Assembly (NCBI RefSeq): GCF_017498505.1
Contig: NZ_CP071798.1
Coordinates: forward strand, 2,377,501 to 2,441,500
Direction of reading: 5' to 3'
Source: Sporosarcina sp. Te-1
GTDB lineage: Bacteria; Bacillota; Bacilli; Bacillales_A; Planococcaceae
DNA length: 64,000 bases
A program made the position numbers and the translations under genes. Positions 53,556 to 62,270 of this stretch are shown piece after piece (positions within the stretch are counted from its first letter, which is position 1; the number at the start of each line of letters is the position of its first letter). Under the pieces are notes generated by a model. That model did no database searches, was not told where the DNA came from, and was given only the letters and a program-made list of their open reading frames with translations.

Positions 53556-54089
53556 TTAGTTATTTCGCCCGCCAACAGGCTCGACAGGACGGTTCTCCAT
53601 CTTCAATTCGTCAATCGTCTTACGAAGCCGCTTCAAGTGGCATTTCTCGTAAAGGCCGATGAACGGGAACCATTGGATGAGCGGGATGCGTCCGTAATTC
53701 GGATGTTCGAATGATTTTTCACGCAAGGCATCTTTGCAGCTCGCATCATACACATCCAACAGATAGATTCTGGAATTATGAAGCTCTTCCTTTAACTCTC
53801 CAATCGTTTTAAAAATCTCGGTTGGCTGTGTTTGCTCGGGCAGAGCCACATTCACGACCCGGTCGCTTGCGAGCAGGATAAGCTTTTTGGAAGCGCGCAG
53901 ACTGTCCGGGTTTTTCATTTCTTTCAATATTTTTGTTGCTATATGAGTCTCCATCAACGTCAGGTGCTCCAAGATCTGTTTAGGGGACCAGCCACCGCCA
54001 GATGGTTTGCTGTTAAATTCATCATCTGTTAATCCTTCGATTGTCTGATAGATCTTTCTCCGGATCTTAATGTTGCCTTCGAAAACCAT
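53556..54089 (-). CDS. DinB-superfamily protein
   Basis: A 177-residue four-helix-bundle protein of the DinB_2/YfiT group. The metal-binding His pattern is seen in SPKQILEHLTLMETHI (first His) and ...FIGLYEKCHLKRL (later His). Such proteins act as metal-dependent thiol transferases (for example with bacillithiol) or are of unknown function. Convergent with the small membrane-protein gene. Confidence 0.82.
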   Translation of the reverse strand: MVFEGNIKIRRKIYQTIEGLTDDEFNSKPSGGGWSPKQILEHLTLMETHIATKILKEMKNPDSLRASKKLILLASDRVVNVALPEQTQPTEIFKTIGELKEELHNSRIYLLDVYDASCKDALREKSFEHPNYGRIPLIQWFPFIGLYEKCHLKRLRKTIDELKMENRPVEPVGGRNN

Positions 54090-54249
54090 TTCATCTCTCC
54101 CTCATTTGCTAATGAAATAGAGCGTCACCAAGTGCGAATATGCATCGGTTGTTCAAATTCATTCCCACATCATACGCCCTTTTACGGGAAATTTAAAGCC
54201 CTTCGCACAAATTCAGAAAAGTGAATGTCGTTTTGTCAAGTAAAGCGAT

Positions 54250-54627
54250 TTAGCGCCTTCTCGGCATGCTTGAAAAATGAATCAAACCCATCCTATTTGA
54301 CGATATGAACTCCAAATCCGCCTCCAAATGCTTCTCCATCAATCGTCCGGCTTCTTCCACTTTCCGATTTCGGATGGCCATACATATTTGTTCATGCTCC
54401 TCGAGCAAAAACGGACGTTTATGGAAGACGACTGCCCTGCTGAAAAGATAAATGATGGATTGCATCTAATCGACTGTTTCAATCATGATCGGATTACGGC
54501 TCTCTTTGATGATTAAGTCATGGAATCGCTTATTCGCCTTTACAATTTCGTCATGGGTTCCGGTCTTCGCCTGTTCTATGGATTCCCTCAATTTGTCGGT
54601 GTCTTCATCGAGCATATACGACGTAGC
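54250..54627 (-). pseudogene. Truncated GntR/FadR-family regulator (FCD domain remnant)
   Basis: Only the C-terminal ligand-binding (FCD) domain remains, from YMLDEDTDKLRESIEQ through KANKRFHDLIIKESRNP to HKRPFLLEEHEQICMAI and RLMEKHLEADLEF. An in-frame TAG at 54466-54468 interrupts it between IMIETVD and MQSIIYLF, where a coding residue is expected. The N-terminal winged-helix domain is gone; upstream the frame runs into antisense of the permease remnant. Both the nonsense codon and the truncation mark a dead gene. Confidence 0.82.
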
Positions 54628-54634
54628 GGCATGA

Positions 54635-54847
54635 CTTTCGGTTTTGCTCGGGCTTGCCATCTGTGCGGGTGCCATCGGATTGTCCTTGCCGAACGATTCT
54701 GGTTTCTGGGTCGTCAATAAATTCGGGCGGCTCACGATCCCCCAAACTATCCAAGCTTGGTCCATCGGTGGATTTATCGCTGGCCTGACAGCACTTGCCA
54801 TGGTGTATCTCCTCAGTTTGTTCAGCGGCATTTTGCCGGGCATTTAA
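54635..54847 (+). pseudogene. Truncated GntP-family gluconate permease (C-terminal remnant)
   Basis: About 68 codons equal to the C-terminus of a GntP-family permease: GLAICAGAIGLSLPNDSGFW, then KFGRLTIPQTIQAWSIGG and a last helix ALAMVYLLSLFSG. Intact members have about 440 residues. A TGA at 54632-54634 lies just upstream in frame and no ribosome site is present. It abuts the regulator remnant head to head, so the 5' parts of both divergent genes appear to have been lost in one deletion. Confidence 0.82.
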
Positions 54848-54859
54848 TTTTACGAAAGT

Positions 54860-54890
54860 CGGTAAGAGAAGGTATCGCCTTCCCTTACCG
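54860..54890. terminator. Terminator between gntP remnant and SDR gene
   Basis: Arms CGGTAAGAGAAGG (54860-54872) and CCTTCCCTTACCG (54878-54890), one mismatch, followed by GGCTTTTTAAT on the plus strand. Confidence 0.75.
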
Positions 54891-54895
54891 GCTTT

Positions 54896-55828
54896 TTAAT
54901 TGCCTGCAGCTGCTTGAAAAGCCAATGTCTGTCGAAGTCCTTCTTCGTATGGAGTTTTCGGGAGAGCCCCGATTTCCCTTTCATATTTACTTCCATCGAG
55001 TTGAAATGGATGCTCATATAAATAGGCCAGCTCCAGAAATTCACGCATGAATGGATTGAAAAGGCCGGCTAATCGGATCATTGACTTGGTAACCGAACTA
55101 ACTTTTTTATCATAGCCCGTCAGATTCCGAATCATTCCGATCAGTTCCATCCCCGTCACCAAACGTTCACCAGGAATATTCCAGTTTTGGTTGAATGCCT
55201 TCTCGTTCATTGCCAGTTCTACAAGTGCCTTCGCACCGTCCGGGGTGTAAATGAATTCTCGCGGAATTTCCAAATCGCCAACGTACCCTGCTTTTGTATT
55301 CAACTGCACCCGTTCCAAGGTGTGGTGGAGAATGGTATTGCCAGCATTCGGTCCGTAGAAATCCGGGAAATGGGCAATGATGTAAGGAACTCCGGAGGCT
55401 TTCACCTCTTGCTCTAACGCCAATCGCAGCTTTCCCTTTCTCGTGTGCGGGTTTTTCTCCGTCTCTTCCGAAACCTTTTTGCCATCGTGTCGGCCGTATG
55501 CATAAACATTATCCACTATGACAAGCTTGCGGTCTTTTGCTGCATTCAACACATTCCTCATTATAAGCGGCAGCTTTTCATTCCACTGCTCATAGGAAAT
55601 GCTGACGGAGTGGAAAACTGTATCGACGCCTGTTGCCGCCCTGTACACTGCTTCCCTGTCCAGCACGTCCCCTGGCTGAACTCTGACGAGTGAATTGGAA
55701 CCAAACAGGGACTCCAACTTTGCTTCATTCCTTGCAAAGGCAATCACTTCCACTCCTCTTTCTGTCAATTCGTTAACGAGGGAAAATCCCATTCCGCCGG
55801 ATGCCCCAAGGACAATCGCTTTTTTCAT
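54896..55828 (-). CDS. Extended SDR / NmrA-like NAD(P)-dependent epimerase-family protein
   Basis: A 310-residue Rossmann protein: nucleotide site KKAIVLGASGGMGFSLVNEL at the N-terminus, GDVLDREAVYRAATGVDTVF, and the active-site region NVYAYGRHDGKK (Tyr, with the downstream Lys altered in context). It resembles atypical extended SDRs annotated as NAD-dependent epimerase/dehydratase. ATG 55828 fits AGGAGG better than ATG 55834. A TetR-type operator lies directly upstream at 55847-55861, so it is likely repressed by the TetR protein encoded next. Confidence 0.83.
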   Translation of the reverse strand: MKKAIVLGASGGMGFSLVNELTERGVEVIAFARNEAKLESLFGSNSLVRVQPGDVLDREAVYRAATGVDTVFHSVSISYEQWNEKLPLIMRNVLNAAKDRKLVIVDNVYAYGRHDGKKVSEETEKNPHTRKGKLRLALEQEVKASGVPYIIAHFPDFYGPNAGNTILHHTLERVQLNTKAGYVGDLEIPREFIYTPDGAKALVELAMNEKAFNQNWNIPGERLVTGMELIGMIRNLTGYDKKVSSVTKSMIRLAGLFNPFMREFLELAYLYEHPFQLDGSKYEREIGALPKTPYEEGLRQTLAFQAAAGN

Positions 55829-55846
55829 TTTCATTCCTCCTCATAA

Positions 55847-55861
55847 TTAACCACTGTTCAA
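55847..55861. promoter_or_regulatory. TetR-type operator 1 (before the SDR gene)
   Basis: TTAACCACTGTTCAA, one base different from the two copies at 56464 and 56882. Confidence 0.78.
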
Positions 55862-55880
55862 TTGATTTCAAAAGGGACCT

Positions 55881-56447
55881 TCAAATTCCCTTCATCAAAA
55901 AGGCAACATGCGCCTCTGCTAACACTTGCACATCCTCATACGTTTGGGAGGTGTAGCAATAATACGAAACAAATCCATGCAGCGATAAAAACAAACACCA
56001 CATATCTTTGATCGACAATGTACCATCCGTTAGTGTATGTATAGCGTCCGCAAACTTTCCGTAGCTTTGATTGGGATGATCATGCAAATAACCTTGCACT
56101 TCTTGATCCTTCAGCATAAACATCATTTCATAATGGCTTTTGTTTTGCAGTCCGAACTCAATATATTTTAGAAAAATCGCCCGGCATTTATCCCTTGATA
56201 TCCAATCGGTTTCCAGAATCTCATCAATAAGGAGATCCAGTTTTGAGAAATCATGTGAAACAACCGCTTGGAAAAGATCGGCCTTATTTTTGAAATGATA
56301 GTAAATTGCGCCATGGCTGCACTGTAAAGCAGTTGCCACTTGTCTCATGGATGTTTTTTCGTATCCGTTTTCGATGAACAACTGTCGTGCCGTGTCGAGA
56401 ATGGTTTCCTTCGATAGTTCTTCATTTGCCGTCCTTCTTGCAGACAT
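55881..56447 (-). CDS. TetR-family transcriptional repressor
   Basis: A 188-residue repressor. The N-terminal HTH is ILDTARQLFIENGYEKTSMR, then VATALQCSHGAIYYHFKNKADLFQAV; the C-terminal ligand domain is helical with several Cys and Tyr. The ligand is unknown. Near-identical palindromes lie before its own gene, the downstream SDR gene and the upstream DUF2568 gene, which defines a local regulon with autoregulation. Confidence 0.9.
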   Translation of the reverse strand: MSARRTANEELSKETILDTARQLFIENGYEKTSMRQVATALQCSHGAIYYHFKNKADLFQAVVSHDFSKLDLLIDEILETDWISRDKCRAIFLKYIEFGLQNKSHYEMMFMLKDQEVQGYLHDHPNQSYGKFADAIHTLTDGTLSIKDMWCLFLSLHGFVSYYCYTSQTYEDVQVLAEAHVAFLMKGI

Positions 56448-56463
56448 TTACGTTCCCTCCTGA

Positions 56464-56478
56464 TTGACCACTGTTCAA
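56464..56478. promoter_or_regulatory. TetR-type operator 2 (before tetR)
   Basis: TTGACCACTGTTCAA, dyad TTGAnCA-C-TGnTCAA, 17 nt upstream of the regulator start. Confidence 0.82.
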
Positions 56479-56517
56479 TTCAGAGTAAAACAAATGCCCA
56501 TTTTTCGCAAGGAACGT

Positions 56518-56838
56518 CTACTGGGCCCAGACCCATATGAAAATACGGTTTACTATGACAAGAAATCCATACCCCCATCCAAGCGCTCCCTTTCCAAGGA
56601 ATAGAAGAAAGGCGACCGGGGTTAAAAAAACAATCCCCTCAAGTATTGCATGCAGACTCGCCGGCAACTGGACTGTCGCTTGGGGAGAACCGAACAGTCC
56701 CCAAATGACCGCAATGCTGACAGGAAATCCAATGGATAATGCAACCTTCATCGTTGGCGTTGTACCGAGTTTGTATCCTGCATACCCATAAAGAGCCAGC
56801 CCAAATAGTTCCAACAGAAAACGAAGCAGGACGTTCAT
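56518..56838 (-). CDS. DUF2568/YrdB-like small membrane protein
   Basis: A 106-residue protein with four membrane helices, matching the B. subtilis YrdB (DUF2568) pattern: NVLLRFLLELFGLALYGYAGY, IAVIWGLFGSPQA and a helix ending near FIWVWAQ. Function unknown. ATG 56838 has AGAAGGA 9 nt upstream; the TTG at 56847 abuts that site. Operator 3 lies 44 nt upstream, putting it under the TetR protein. Confidence 0.8.
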   Translation of the reverse strand: MNVLLRFLLELFGLALYGYAGYKLGTTPTMKVALSIGFPVSIAVIWGLFGSPQATVQLPASLHAILEGIVFLTPVAFLLFLGKGALGWGYGFLVIVNRIFIWVWAQ

Positions 56839-56881
56839 CGTTTGCAATCCTTCTAGGATAAAATCACCTCCCGATGTTTAT

Positions 56882-56896
56882 TTGACCACTGTTCAA
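56882..56896. promoter_or_regulatory. TetR-type operator 3 (before the DUF2568 gene)
   Basis: TTGACCACTGTTCAA, identical to operator 2. Confidence 0.82.
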
Positions 56897-57007
56897 TTAA
56901 AGTATATTCGCTAGATGAATTTCATGCAACTGGGAAGTTGGAAGCTGTAGAATTTATTCAAACAACAGACGGTACATTCCTAGTTCGCCATCCACAAAAA
57001 AACCCCC

Positions 57008-57024
57008 GGCAAGTCAAACTTGCC
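57008..57024 (-). terminator. Terminator of the PCYCGC lipoprotein gene
   Basis: Arms GGCAAG (57008-57013) and CTTGCC (57019-57024); the minus strand continues GGGGGTTTTTTT. Confidence 0.75.
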
Positions 57025-57040
57025 AGAGGCTTCGATCACC

Positions 57041-57544
57041 TTACGCAGGCGTCGGTGTGTCGGTTGGTTCAGCATAACCGTCACTGTATGTGCTATCAAT
57101 ATATTCACGGATTTCCTTTAAGGTCTTTCCGTCTTGTTTCATTTGAACAGACGTTGCGGCAATTTCCAAGCAGACGGGGCAACGAGTGCCGTGGTCATCC
57201 CACACAACAGAACCGTCTTCGCGGATTTCTTCGACAAAGCAATTTAAATTACTGCCATGACCTGCGCTTTTACCGCAGCCGCAATAGCATGGCATGTAAG
57301 CCAAAATATCATCGGCGTTGGCCGCCACTTGGTACACAAGCCGCATATCTTCCGGTTTGTCGTCCAAAAACTTCGGCAAGACTGCAGCCGATTCTGTCAC
57401 TTCCTGCAAATCGCCGTTCGGCAATTGTTTTTCTTGCCCGACTTCCATCTCCTCATGTGCCGAGCCGCTTTCTTTCGACTTGTCTCCGCATGCGGAAAGA
57501 ACAAGCACAAGTATGACTATAATAGGCATGAGCTTTTTCACCAT
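57041..57544 (-). CDS. PCYCGC-motif lipoprotein
   Basis: A 167-residue lipoprotein. Signal peptide MVKKLMPIIVILVLVLSAC has the lipobox Cys at 19. The mature part carries the name-giving PCYCGCG motif near residue 85, then HGSNLNCFV and GTRCPVCLEIA, a Cys-rich set fit for metal (probably copper or zinc) or disulfide chemistry. Family of unknown function common in Bacillales. It faces outside the membrane. Single gene. Confidence 0.85.
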   Translation of the reverse strand: MVKKLMPIIVILVLVLSACGDKSKESGSAHEEMEVGQEKQLPNGDLQEVTESAAVLPKFLDDKPEDMRLVYQVAANADDILAYMPCYCGCGKSAGHGSNLNCFVEEIREDGSVVWDDHGTRCPVCLEIAATSVQMKQDGKTLKEIREYIDSTYSDGYAEPTDTPTPA

Positions 57545-57607
57545 TCATGTCTACTCCTTTATATTGTAATGTCTTTCCATCATAACGGAGTTCAGCCTAC
57601 AAGAGAG

Positions 57608-58027
57608 TTACAACTTTGTGGACATTCTATGCAGTTTTCGTGCATTTTCGTCCTGTTTAATCCAATACCGGATGCCTTTTCCCACAAACGGCTCATCCGC
57701 AAAACGCGGGATGACATGCAAATGCGCATGCATGATGGACTGTCCTCCGACTTCACCTGTGTTCCACCCGACGGAGTAGCCCTCATGGTCATATCGCTCT
57801 TCCAAATAAGCCTTCGCTTTCAAAAGCAGCTCCTGCGTATCCCGCCATTCCTGCTCTGTCAGTCCAAACACATCCGGAACATGACGCTTCGGTACAATTA
57901 ACCCGCTGCCTTCCAAAATGGTTTGCTCGGAAGGCTTCTGAATGTAGGCGCATGTCTCGTTCTCAAAAATGATTTGCTGCTCTGGATCGGCTGTCAGATG
58001 ACAGTACGGGCACAATTCCTTGTCCAT
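57608..58027 (-). CDS. HIT-family nucleotide hydrolase/transferase
   Basis: A 139-residue histidine-triad protein; the active motif is MHAHLHVIPR near residues 99-108. An N-terminal CPYCH gives a likely zinc site. HIT proteins cleave adenylylated or phosphoramidate nucleotides. It starts 1 nt after the fumC stop and is likely cotranscribed with it; no functional link is known. Confidence 0.9.
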   Translation of the reverse strand: MDKELCPYCHLTADPEQQIIFENETCAYIQKPSEQTILEGSGLIVPKRHVPDVFGLTEQEWRDTQELLLKAKAYLEERYDHEGYSVGWNTGEVGGQSIMHAHLHVIPRFADEPFVGKGIRYWIKQDENARKLHRMSTKL

Positions 58028-58028
58028 C

Positions 58029-59411
58029 TTACCGGCCTATCATTTTGGACGGATCGACATATTCATCAAACTGCTCTTCGGTCAGTAAACCTGTTTTGAG
58101 CGCCGCCTCTTTTAACGTTGTGCCCTCCTTGTGAGCTGTCTTGGCGATTTTCGCCGCATTTTCATAACCAATATGCGGATTCAGAGCCGTGACGAGCATA
58201 AGCGAGTTCTTCACTTTCCGGTCGATTTCCTCACGGTTCGGCTCGATACCGAATGCACAGTTGTCGTTAAAGCTATGAATGCCATCCGCCAGCAACTTTG
58301 CAGATTGCAGGAAGTTGTAAATGATGACAGGCTTGAAGACGTTCAACTCGAAGTTCCCTTGGCTTGCCGCGAAGCCAATTGTCGCATCATTCCCCATCAC
58401 TTGTGCTACCACCATTGTCAGTGCTTCACTTTGTGTTGGATTCACTTTCCCCGGCATGATGGAGCTGCCCGGTTCATTTTCAGGAATACGGATTTCGCCA
58501 ATTCCCGAACGAGGACCGCTGGCAAGCCAGCGCACATCGTTGGCGATTTTCATTAAGTCTGCCGCAAGTGCTTTAAGGGCGCCATGTGTGTAGACGACTT
58601 CATCATAGCTTGTCAGAGCATGGAATTTATTTGAAGCGGACGTAAATTCGATGCCGACCGATTTCGAAATTTCTTCCGCCACCTTGTCCCCGAAGCCTTT
58701 CGGTGCGTTTAAGCCCGTTCCGACCGCAGTTCCGCCAATGGCAAGCTCCTTCATTGATTGGACGCTGTCTTTCAGCATGCGTTCCGTCTTTTCCAGCATC
58801 CGGTGCCACCCGCTAATTTCTTGTCCAAGTGTAAGAGGCGTTGCATCTTGCAAATGCGTCCGGCCAATTTTAATAATATCCATGAACGCCTCGGATTTTT
58901 TGCCGAGCGTCTCCTTCAATACGGCAATCGCCGGTAACACGTCGCGTTCTACTGCGATGACACCCGCCACATGTAAAGCCGTTGGGAATGTATCGTTGGA
59001 GCTTTGAGATTTATTGACATCATCATTCGGGTGGAGACGTTCTTTCTCTCCCCACTCCTCAAGTAATTGATTGCCACGGTTAGCAAGCACTTCATTCATA
59101 TTCATATTCGATTGCGTACCGCTTCCAGTCTGCCAGACAACGAGCGGGAAATGGTCGTCCCATTTGCCTTCCAGCACTTCCTCTGCTGCAGCCGCGATCG
59201 CTTTCATTTTTACTTCAGACAGATTGCCGAACGAATGGCTTGCTATCGCAGCCGATTTCTTCAGATGAGCAAATGCACGAATGACTCCGAGTGGAATCCG
59301 TTCGCCGCCGATTTTGAAGTTTTGCTTACTCCGCTGGGTTTGGGCGCCCCACAACTTATCCGCCGGAACTTTGATTTCTCCAAACGTGTCATGCTCGATA
59401 CGATATTCCAT
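58029..59411 (-). CDS. fumC: Class II fumarate hydratase
   Basis: A 460-residue fumarase of the TCA cycle, hydrating fumarate to malate without Fe-S. Motifs: [44 protein letters not shown] (catalytic His) and the superfamily signature [18 protein letters not shown] 59411 ([16 protein letters not shown]) follows GGCGGAGG; a longer frame to 59462 is not needed. Homotetramer in the cytoplasm. Confidence 0.96.
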   Translation of the reverse strand: MEYRIEHDTFGEIKVPADKLWGAQTQRSKQNFKIGGERIPLGVIRAFAHLKKSAAIASHSFGNLSEVKMKAIAAAAEEVLEGKWDDHFPLVVWQTGSGTQSNMNMNEVLANRGNQLLEEWGEKERLHPNDDVNKSQSSNDTFPTALHVAGVIAVERDVLPAIAVLKETLGKKSEAFMDIIKIGRTHLQDATPLTLGQEISGWHRMLEKTERMLKDSVQSMKELAIGGTAVGTGLNAPKGFGDKVAEEISKSVGIEFTSASNKFHALTSYDEVVYTHGALKALAADLMKIANDVRWLASGPRSGIGEIRIPENEPGSSIMPGKVNPTQSEALTMVVAQVMGNDATIGFAASQGNFELNVFKPVIIYNFLQSAKLLADGIHSFNDNCAFGIEPNREEIDRKVKNSLMLVTALNPHIGYENAAKIAKTAHKEGTTLKEAALKTGLLTEEQFDEYVDPSKMIGR

Positions 59412-59488
59412 AATTCCTCCGCCTTTCAAAAATAGAATGAAACTCCTTCTTCTATCATGCACTTTTTTGTCAGGGAAATAAAATGAAA

Positions 59489-59508
59489 AGACCCAGTCTC
59501 CCGGGTCT
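59489..59508 (-). terminator. Short hairpin after the Nudix gene
   Basis: Arms AGACCC (59489-59494) and GGGTCT (59503-59508), minus strand continuing TTTTCATTTTATTT; it touches the stop codon of the Nudix gene. Confidence 0.5.
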
Positions 59509-59972
59509 CAGTCGTCATTATATGAATTTTTACCAGACGCCCATTCCTCGATGAATTGGCGCTGGCGCGGATTTAAATTTAAAGGCAACTCCTCTTTATT
59601 GAAAAAGTGATGGGATTGGCTTTCTGATCCGCTCTGTATTATGTTGTCTGTAAAATCGGATGAAATGAAAATGACCTGGACGCTGTACATTTCATCTCCA
59701 TTCGGATACGTCACAAAACAGGCGTCACCTGAATAGAGGCCGAACAAACGCAATGCACCCACATGCATCCCCGTCTCCTCAAAGGTCTCCCGCTTAGCGG
59801 TTTCCTCAAACGTTTCTCCGATTACCATTACACCTCCGGGAATACACCAATTATCCTCATCCACACGGTGTTGAAGCAAGATACGGTCATCCTTCGTAAG
59901 AATAACGCCGCAACCGACGGTCAACAGAGGACGTTGGCCAACCAACTTGCGCATCGTTCGAATATAGTCCAT
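59508..59972 (-). CDS. Nudix hydrolase
   Basis: A 154-residue Nudix protein. The Nudix box GGVMVIGETFEETAKRETFE-ETG (residues about 46-68) has all catalytic Glu residues. It hydrolyses a nucleoside diphosphate derivative; substrate unknown. It begins 1 nt after the HD-GYP-like stop, so the two genes are coupled. Confidence 0.9.
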   Translation of the reverse strand: MDYIRTMRKLVGQRPLLTVGCGVILTKDDRILLQHRVDEDNWCIPGGVMVIGETFEETAKRETFEETGMHVGALRLFGLYSGDACFVTYPNGDEMYSVQVIFISSDFTDNIIQSGSESQSHHFFNKEELPLNLNPRQRQFIEEWASGKNSYNDD

Positions 59973-59973
59973 C

Positions 59974-60897
59974 TCATCTCACCGCCTGCTCTTTCATGTA
60001 TTCCACGAAGACGTCTACCACAGCAGGATGGAATTGGATTCCCTTCCCTTTTATCAATTCATTCAACGCTTCCTCCAACGGCATCGCCTCCTTGTAAACG
60101 CGATCCGTCGTCATGGCATCGAAGGCATCTACTACAGAGACGATGGAAGCTTCCAATGAGATTTCCTCCCCCTTCAACCCAAAAGGATACCCTTTTCCGT
60201 CAAAACGCTCATGATGCTGCTCGACGATATAAGCCGCCTCTCTCAGCCATTCTACCGGATGATTCCGCAACATGTCCGCCCCTCTTTGGGAATGCGACTT
60301 CATTATGTCCCATTCCTCCGCCGTCAGGCTGCCCGGTTTGTTTAAAATGTCGGATGGAATTGCCAATTTCCCAATGTCATGAAAATAGGCACCCCACCTC
60401 ATCAGCTTCAAATTGGCGGCAGGACGATCAAACTTCTTCCATACTTCAATCGCGTACTGCCTAATGCGGTCGCAATGGTGGTACGTATAGCCGTCAACTT
60501 GTGCCACTGCGTCCATTTCGCGTTGAAGCAATTGCATTTCAAAGAAATTTCTTTCATAGAAAGGAGCATCCATATGAATCATCACTTCCGCTTTTGACAA
60601 CGCATAGAACGTAATCACTTTGCTGCATAATGAGGCATCCACTGTCTCTCCTATTTTCATTTCCATCCTTTGGCCATTGTGTTCGAAATCCATAGCACCG
60701 CTAACTAATGTATACCTTTCCACCTTTGCGTGATCGGGATTATACTGGGCACAGAATGAACCGCCCGGCGGCAAAGCAAACATCGCCTCCGCCAAGTTAT
60801 GATGCCGATCCAGAAGCGTTATAGTTCCGGACGACAGACGCAACACAGGGTGGCAACTCTTCTCCTTTTTCCAGTCCTTCCTCATTGTCCGCTTCAT
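59974..60897 (-). CDS. HD-GYP-type phosphohydrolase with N-terminal sensory domain
   Basis: A 307-residue cytoplasmic protein. Residues 1-110 form a cupin-like domain (YTLVSGAMDFEHNGQRMEMK); residues 130-300 are an HD domain with YFHDIGKLAIPSDIL, HSQRGADML, QHHERFDGKGYPFGLKG and DAFDAMTTDRVYK. These are the motifs of HD-GYP cyclic-di-GMP phosphodiesterases, with DGKGYP in the expected place; substrate is inferred. ATG 60897 follows GGAGGG. Coupled to the Nudix gene. Confidence 0.85.
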   Translation of the reverse strand: MKRTMRKDWKKEKSCHPVLRLSSGTITLLDRHHNLAEAMFALPPGGSFCAQYNPDHAKVERYTLVSGAMDFEHNGQRMEMKIGETVDASLCSKVITFYALSKAEVMIHMDAPFYERNFFEMQLLQREMDAVAQVDGYTYHHCDRIRQYAIEVWKKFDRPAANLKLMRWGAYFHDIGKLAIPSDILNKPGSLTAEEWDIMKSHSQRGADMLRNHPVEWLREAAYIVEQHHERFDGKGYPFGLKGEEISLEASIVSVVDAFDAMTTDRVYKEAMPLEEALNELIKGKGIQFHPAVVDVFVEYMKEQAVR

Positions 60898-61004
60898 CAG
60901 CACCCTCCGTCAGTCAAAATTCGACTGGTTTCCCCATTTTTCTTTATTATACAGGAGGATGGTATTGATGGCTATTATGTTTTTAGAATTAATAGATTAT
61001 TCTT

Positions 61005-62270
61005 TTATAATTCTTGTCTCAAAGCTTGAATGACATCAATCTTGGTTGCTTTTCTCGCTGGACGCCATCCTGAAATCATAGCGACTGTTATGCTGATGGC
61101 GGAGGCAATGAGGACGAGCTGCCATGGAATGATAGAGAACGTGATATCCATCCCACTGAGATCCTCTTCACTCAGAGCGGCAGAAACAATAATCGGCAAG
61201 ACCATGTTGGCAATAAAGCTGATGCCGTACGACAGGATGACCGCAATAACCGTCCCTAAAATACCGATCCATGCACTTTCCATCAAGAAGAGCCGCTGGA
61301 TCAGCTTAGGACTCGCGCCAATCGCTTTCATAACACCAATCTCGCGTGTACGTTCCGTGACAGCCATGGTCATTGTGTTAAAGATCCCAATAGAAGCAAT
61401 TAAAATAGCAATCGTACCTACGAACACAAGGCCAGCCTTGAACGCAAGGAAAAAGACGTCCATCTGTTCCAGCTGGTCAGCGATCGAATAGACTGAGAAT
61501 CCCTCTTCCTTCAGCTTACTGCTCACACTCGTCACATTTTCCAACTTGTCAGCATACACCTTGACATTGCCGTAAAACAACTGACTATCCGCATCCTCAT
61601 TATGCGTTTGATAGATTTGATTCAAGGAAGGCATAATGGTCGCATCCGCATAAAAATTAACATCCTGAAGCCAATCTTTCGCCGGCTCTTTTGCAATGCC
61701 GACAATCGTAAACTTCATTTCCTCCGGGAATAATTCCTTTTCCTCATAGTAGCCCATTTGATACGTAAACTGTTTTCCGATCAGCTTCTCCTTGTACGTG
61801 ACAGGCTCTTCTGGATTGTCGCCCTCTTTCACAAGGAGCTCCGCAAAATGGCTGCCAACTACAACTTCATCTGAGGATTTCGGAAGACGTCCCTCCTTCA
61901 GGGCAAAACCAACTTTCTCTTCCTCTTTGAAATCGGTAATAATGAGAGGTTGGCTTCCAGAGAAGCCGTCTAAGCCTGTCTTCGAATCCAAGTTCATCGA
62001 TTGTCGATAGACGACCGCTTTCACATGGTCGCGTTTCTTCAGCTTCTCGACTATCGACTCGTCCATCTGGTCTGAATACACTTCAATTTCATTTACCACT
62101 CGATTATCCAAAATCTCTTTTCGCATCGTATCATGGATTCCGAAGCCGACTGATGCCAGGACGATCAGAAAGGCCGTTCCCATTGTTGCGGCAAGAATCG
62201 TCATGAACACTCGCAGCTTATTCTTCTTAATATGCTGGCGGACAAAATCCAGTTGATCGTTAAATTGCAT
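61005..62270 (-). CDS. ytrF: ABC transporter permease, MacB/FtsX type (YtrF-like)
   Basis: A 421-residue permease: N-terminal helix after FVRQHIKKNKLRVFMTILAA, a large extracellular MacB-like domain (about 50-270), then three helices with FNTMTMAVTERTREIGVMKA and the end RPARKATKIDVIQALRQEL. Closely like B. subtilis YtrF of the acetoin-linked ytr operon, and to YknZ-type proteins. Its start overlaps the ATPase gene by 11 nt. Such pairs export peptides or drive mechanotransmission at the wall; the cargo here is unknown. Confidence 0.87.
   Translation of the reverse strand: MQFNDQLDFVRQHIKKNKLRVFMTILAATMGTAFLIVLASVGFGIHDTMRKEILDNRVVNEIEVYSDQMDESIVEKLKKRDHVKAVVYRQSMNLDSKTGLDGFSGSQPLIITDFKEEEKVGFALKEGRLPKSSDEVVVGSHFAELLVKEGDNPEEPVTYKEKLIGKQFTYQMGYYEEKELFPEEMKFTIVGIAKEPAKDWLQDVNFYADATIMPSLNQIYQTHNEDADSQLFYGNVKVYADKLENVTSVSSKLKEEGFSVYSIADQLEQMDVFFLAFKAGLVFVGTIAILIASIGIFNTMTMAVTERTREIGVMKAIGASPKLIQRLFLMESAWIGILGTVIAVILSYGISFIANMVLPIIVSAALSEEDLSGMDITFSIIPWQLVLIASAISITVAMISGWRPARKATKIDVIQALRQEL

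Noticed and set aside
53366..53662. Plus-strand frame running from the small membrane-protein gene into the DinB gene
   Set aside because: Out of frame with one gene and antisense to the other; no ribosome site.
54466..54843. 125-codon minus-strand frame as an intact gene
   Set aside because: Its first 70 codons are antisense of the gntP remnant and only the rest is FCD domain; it is a chimera made by the deletion.
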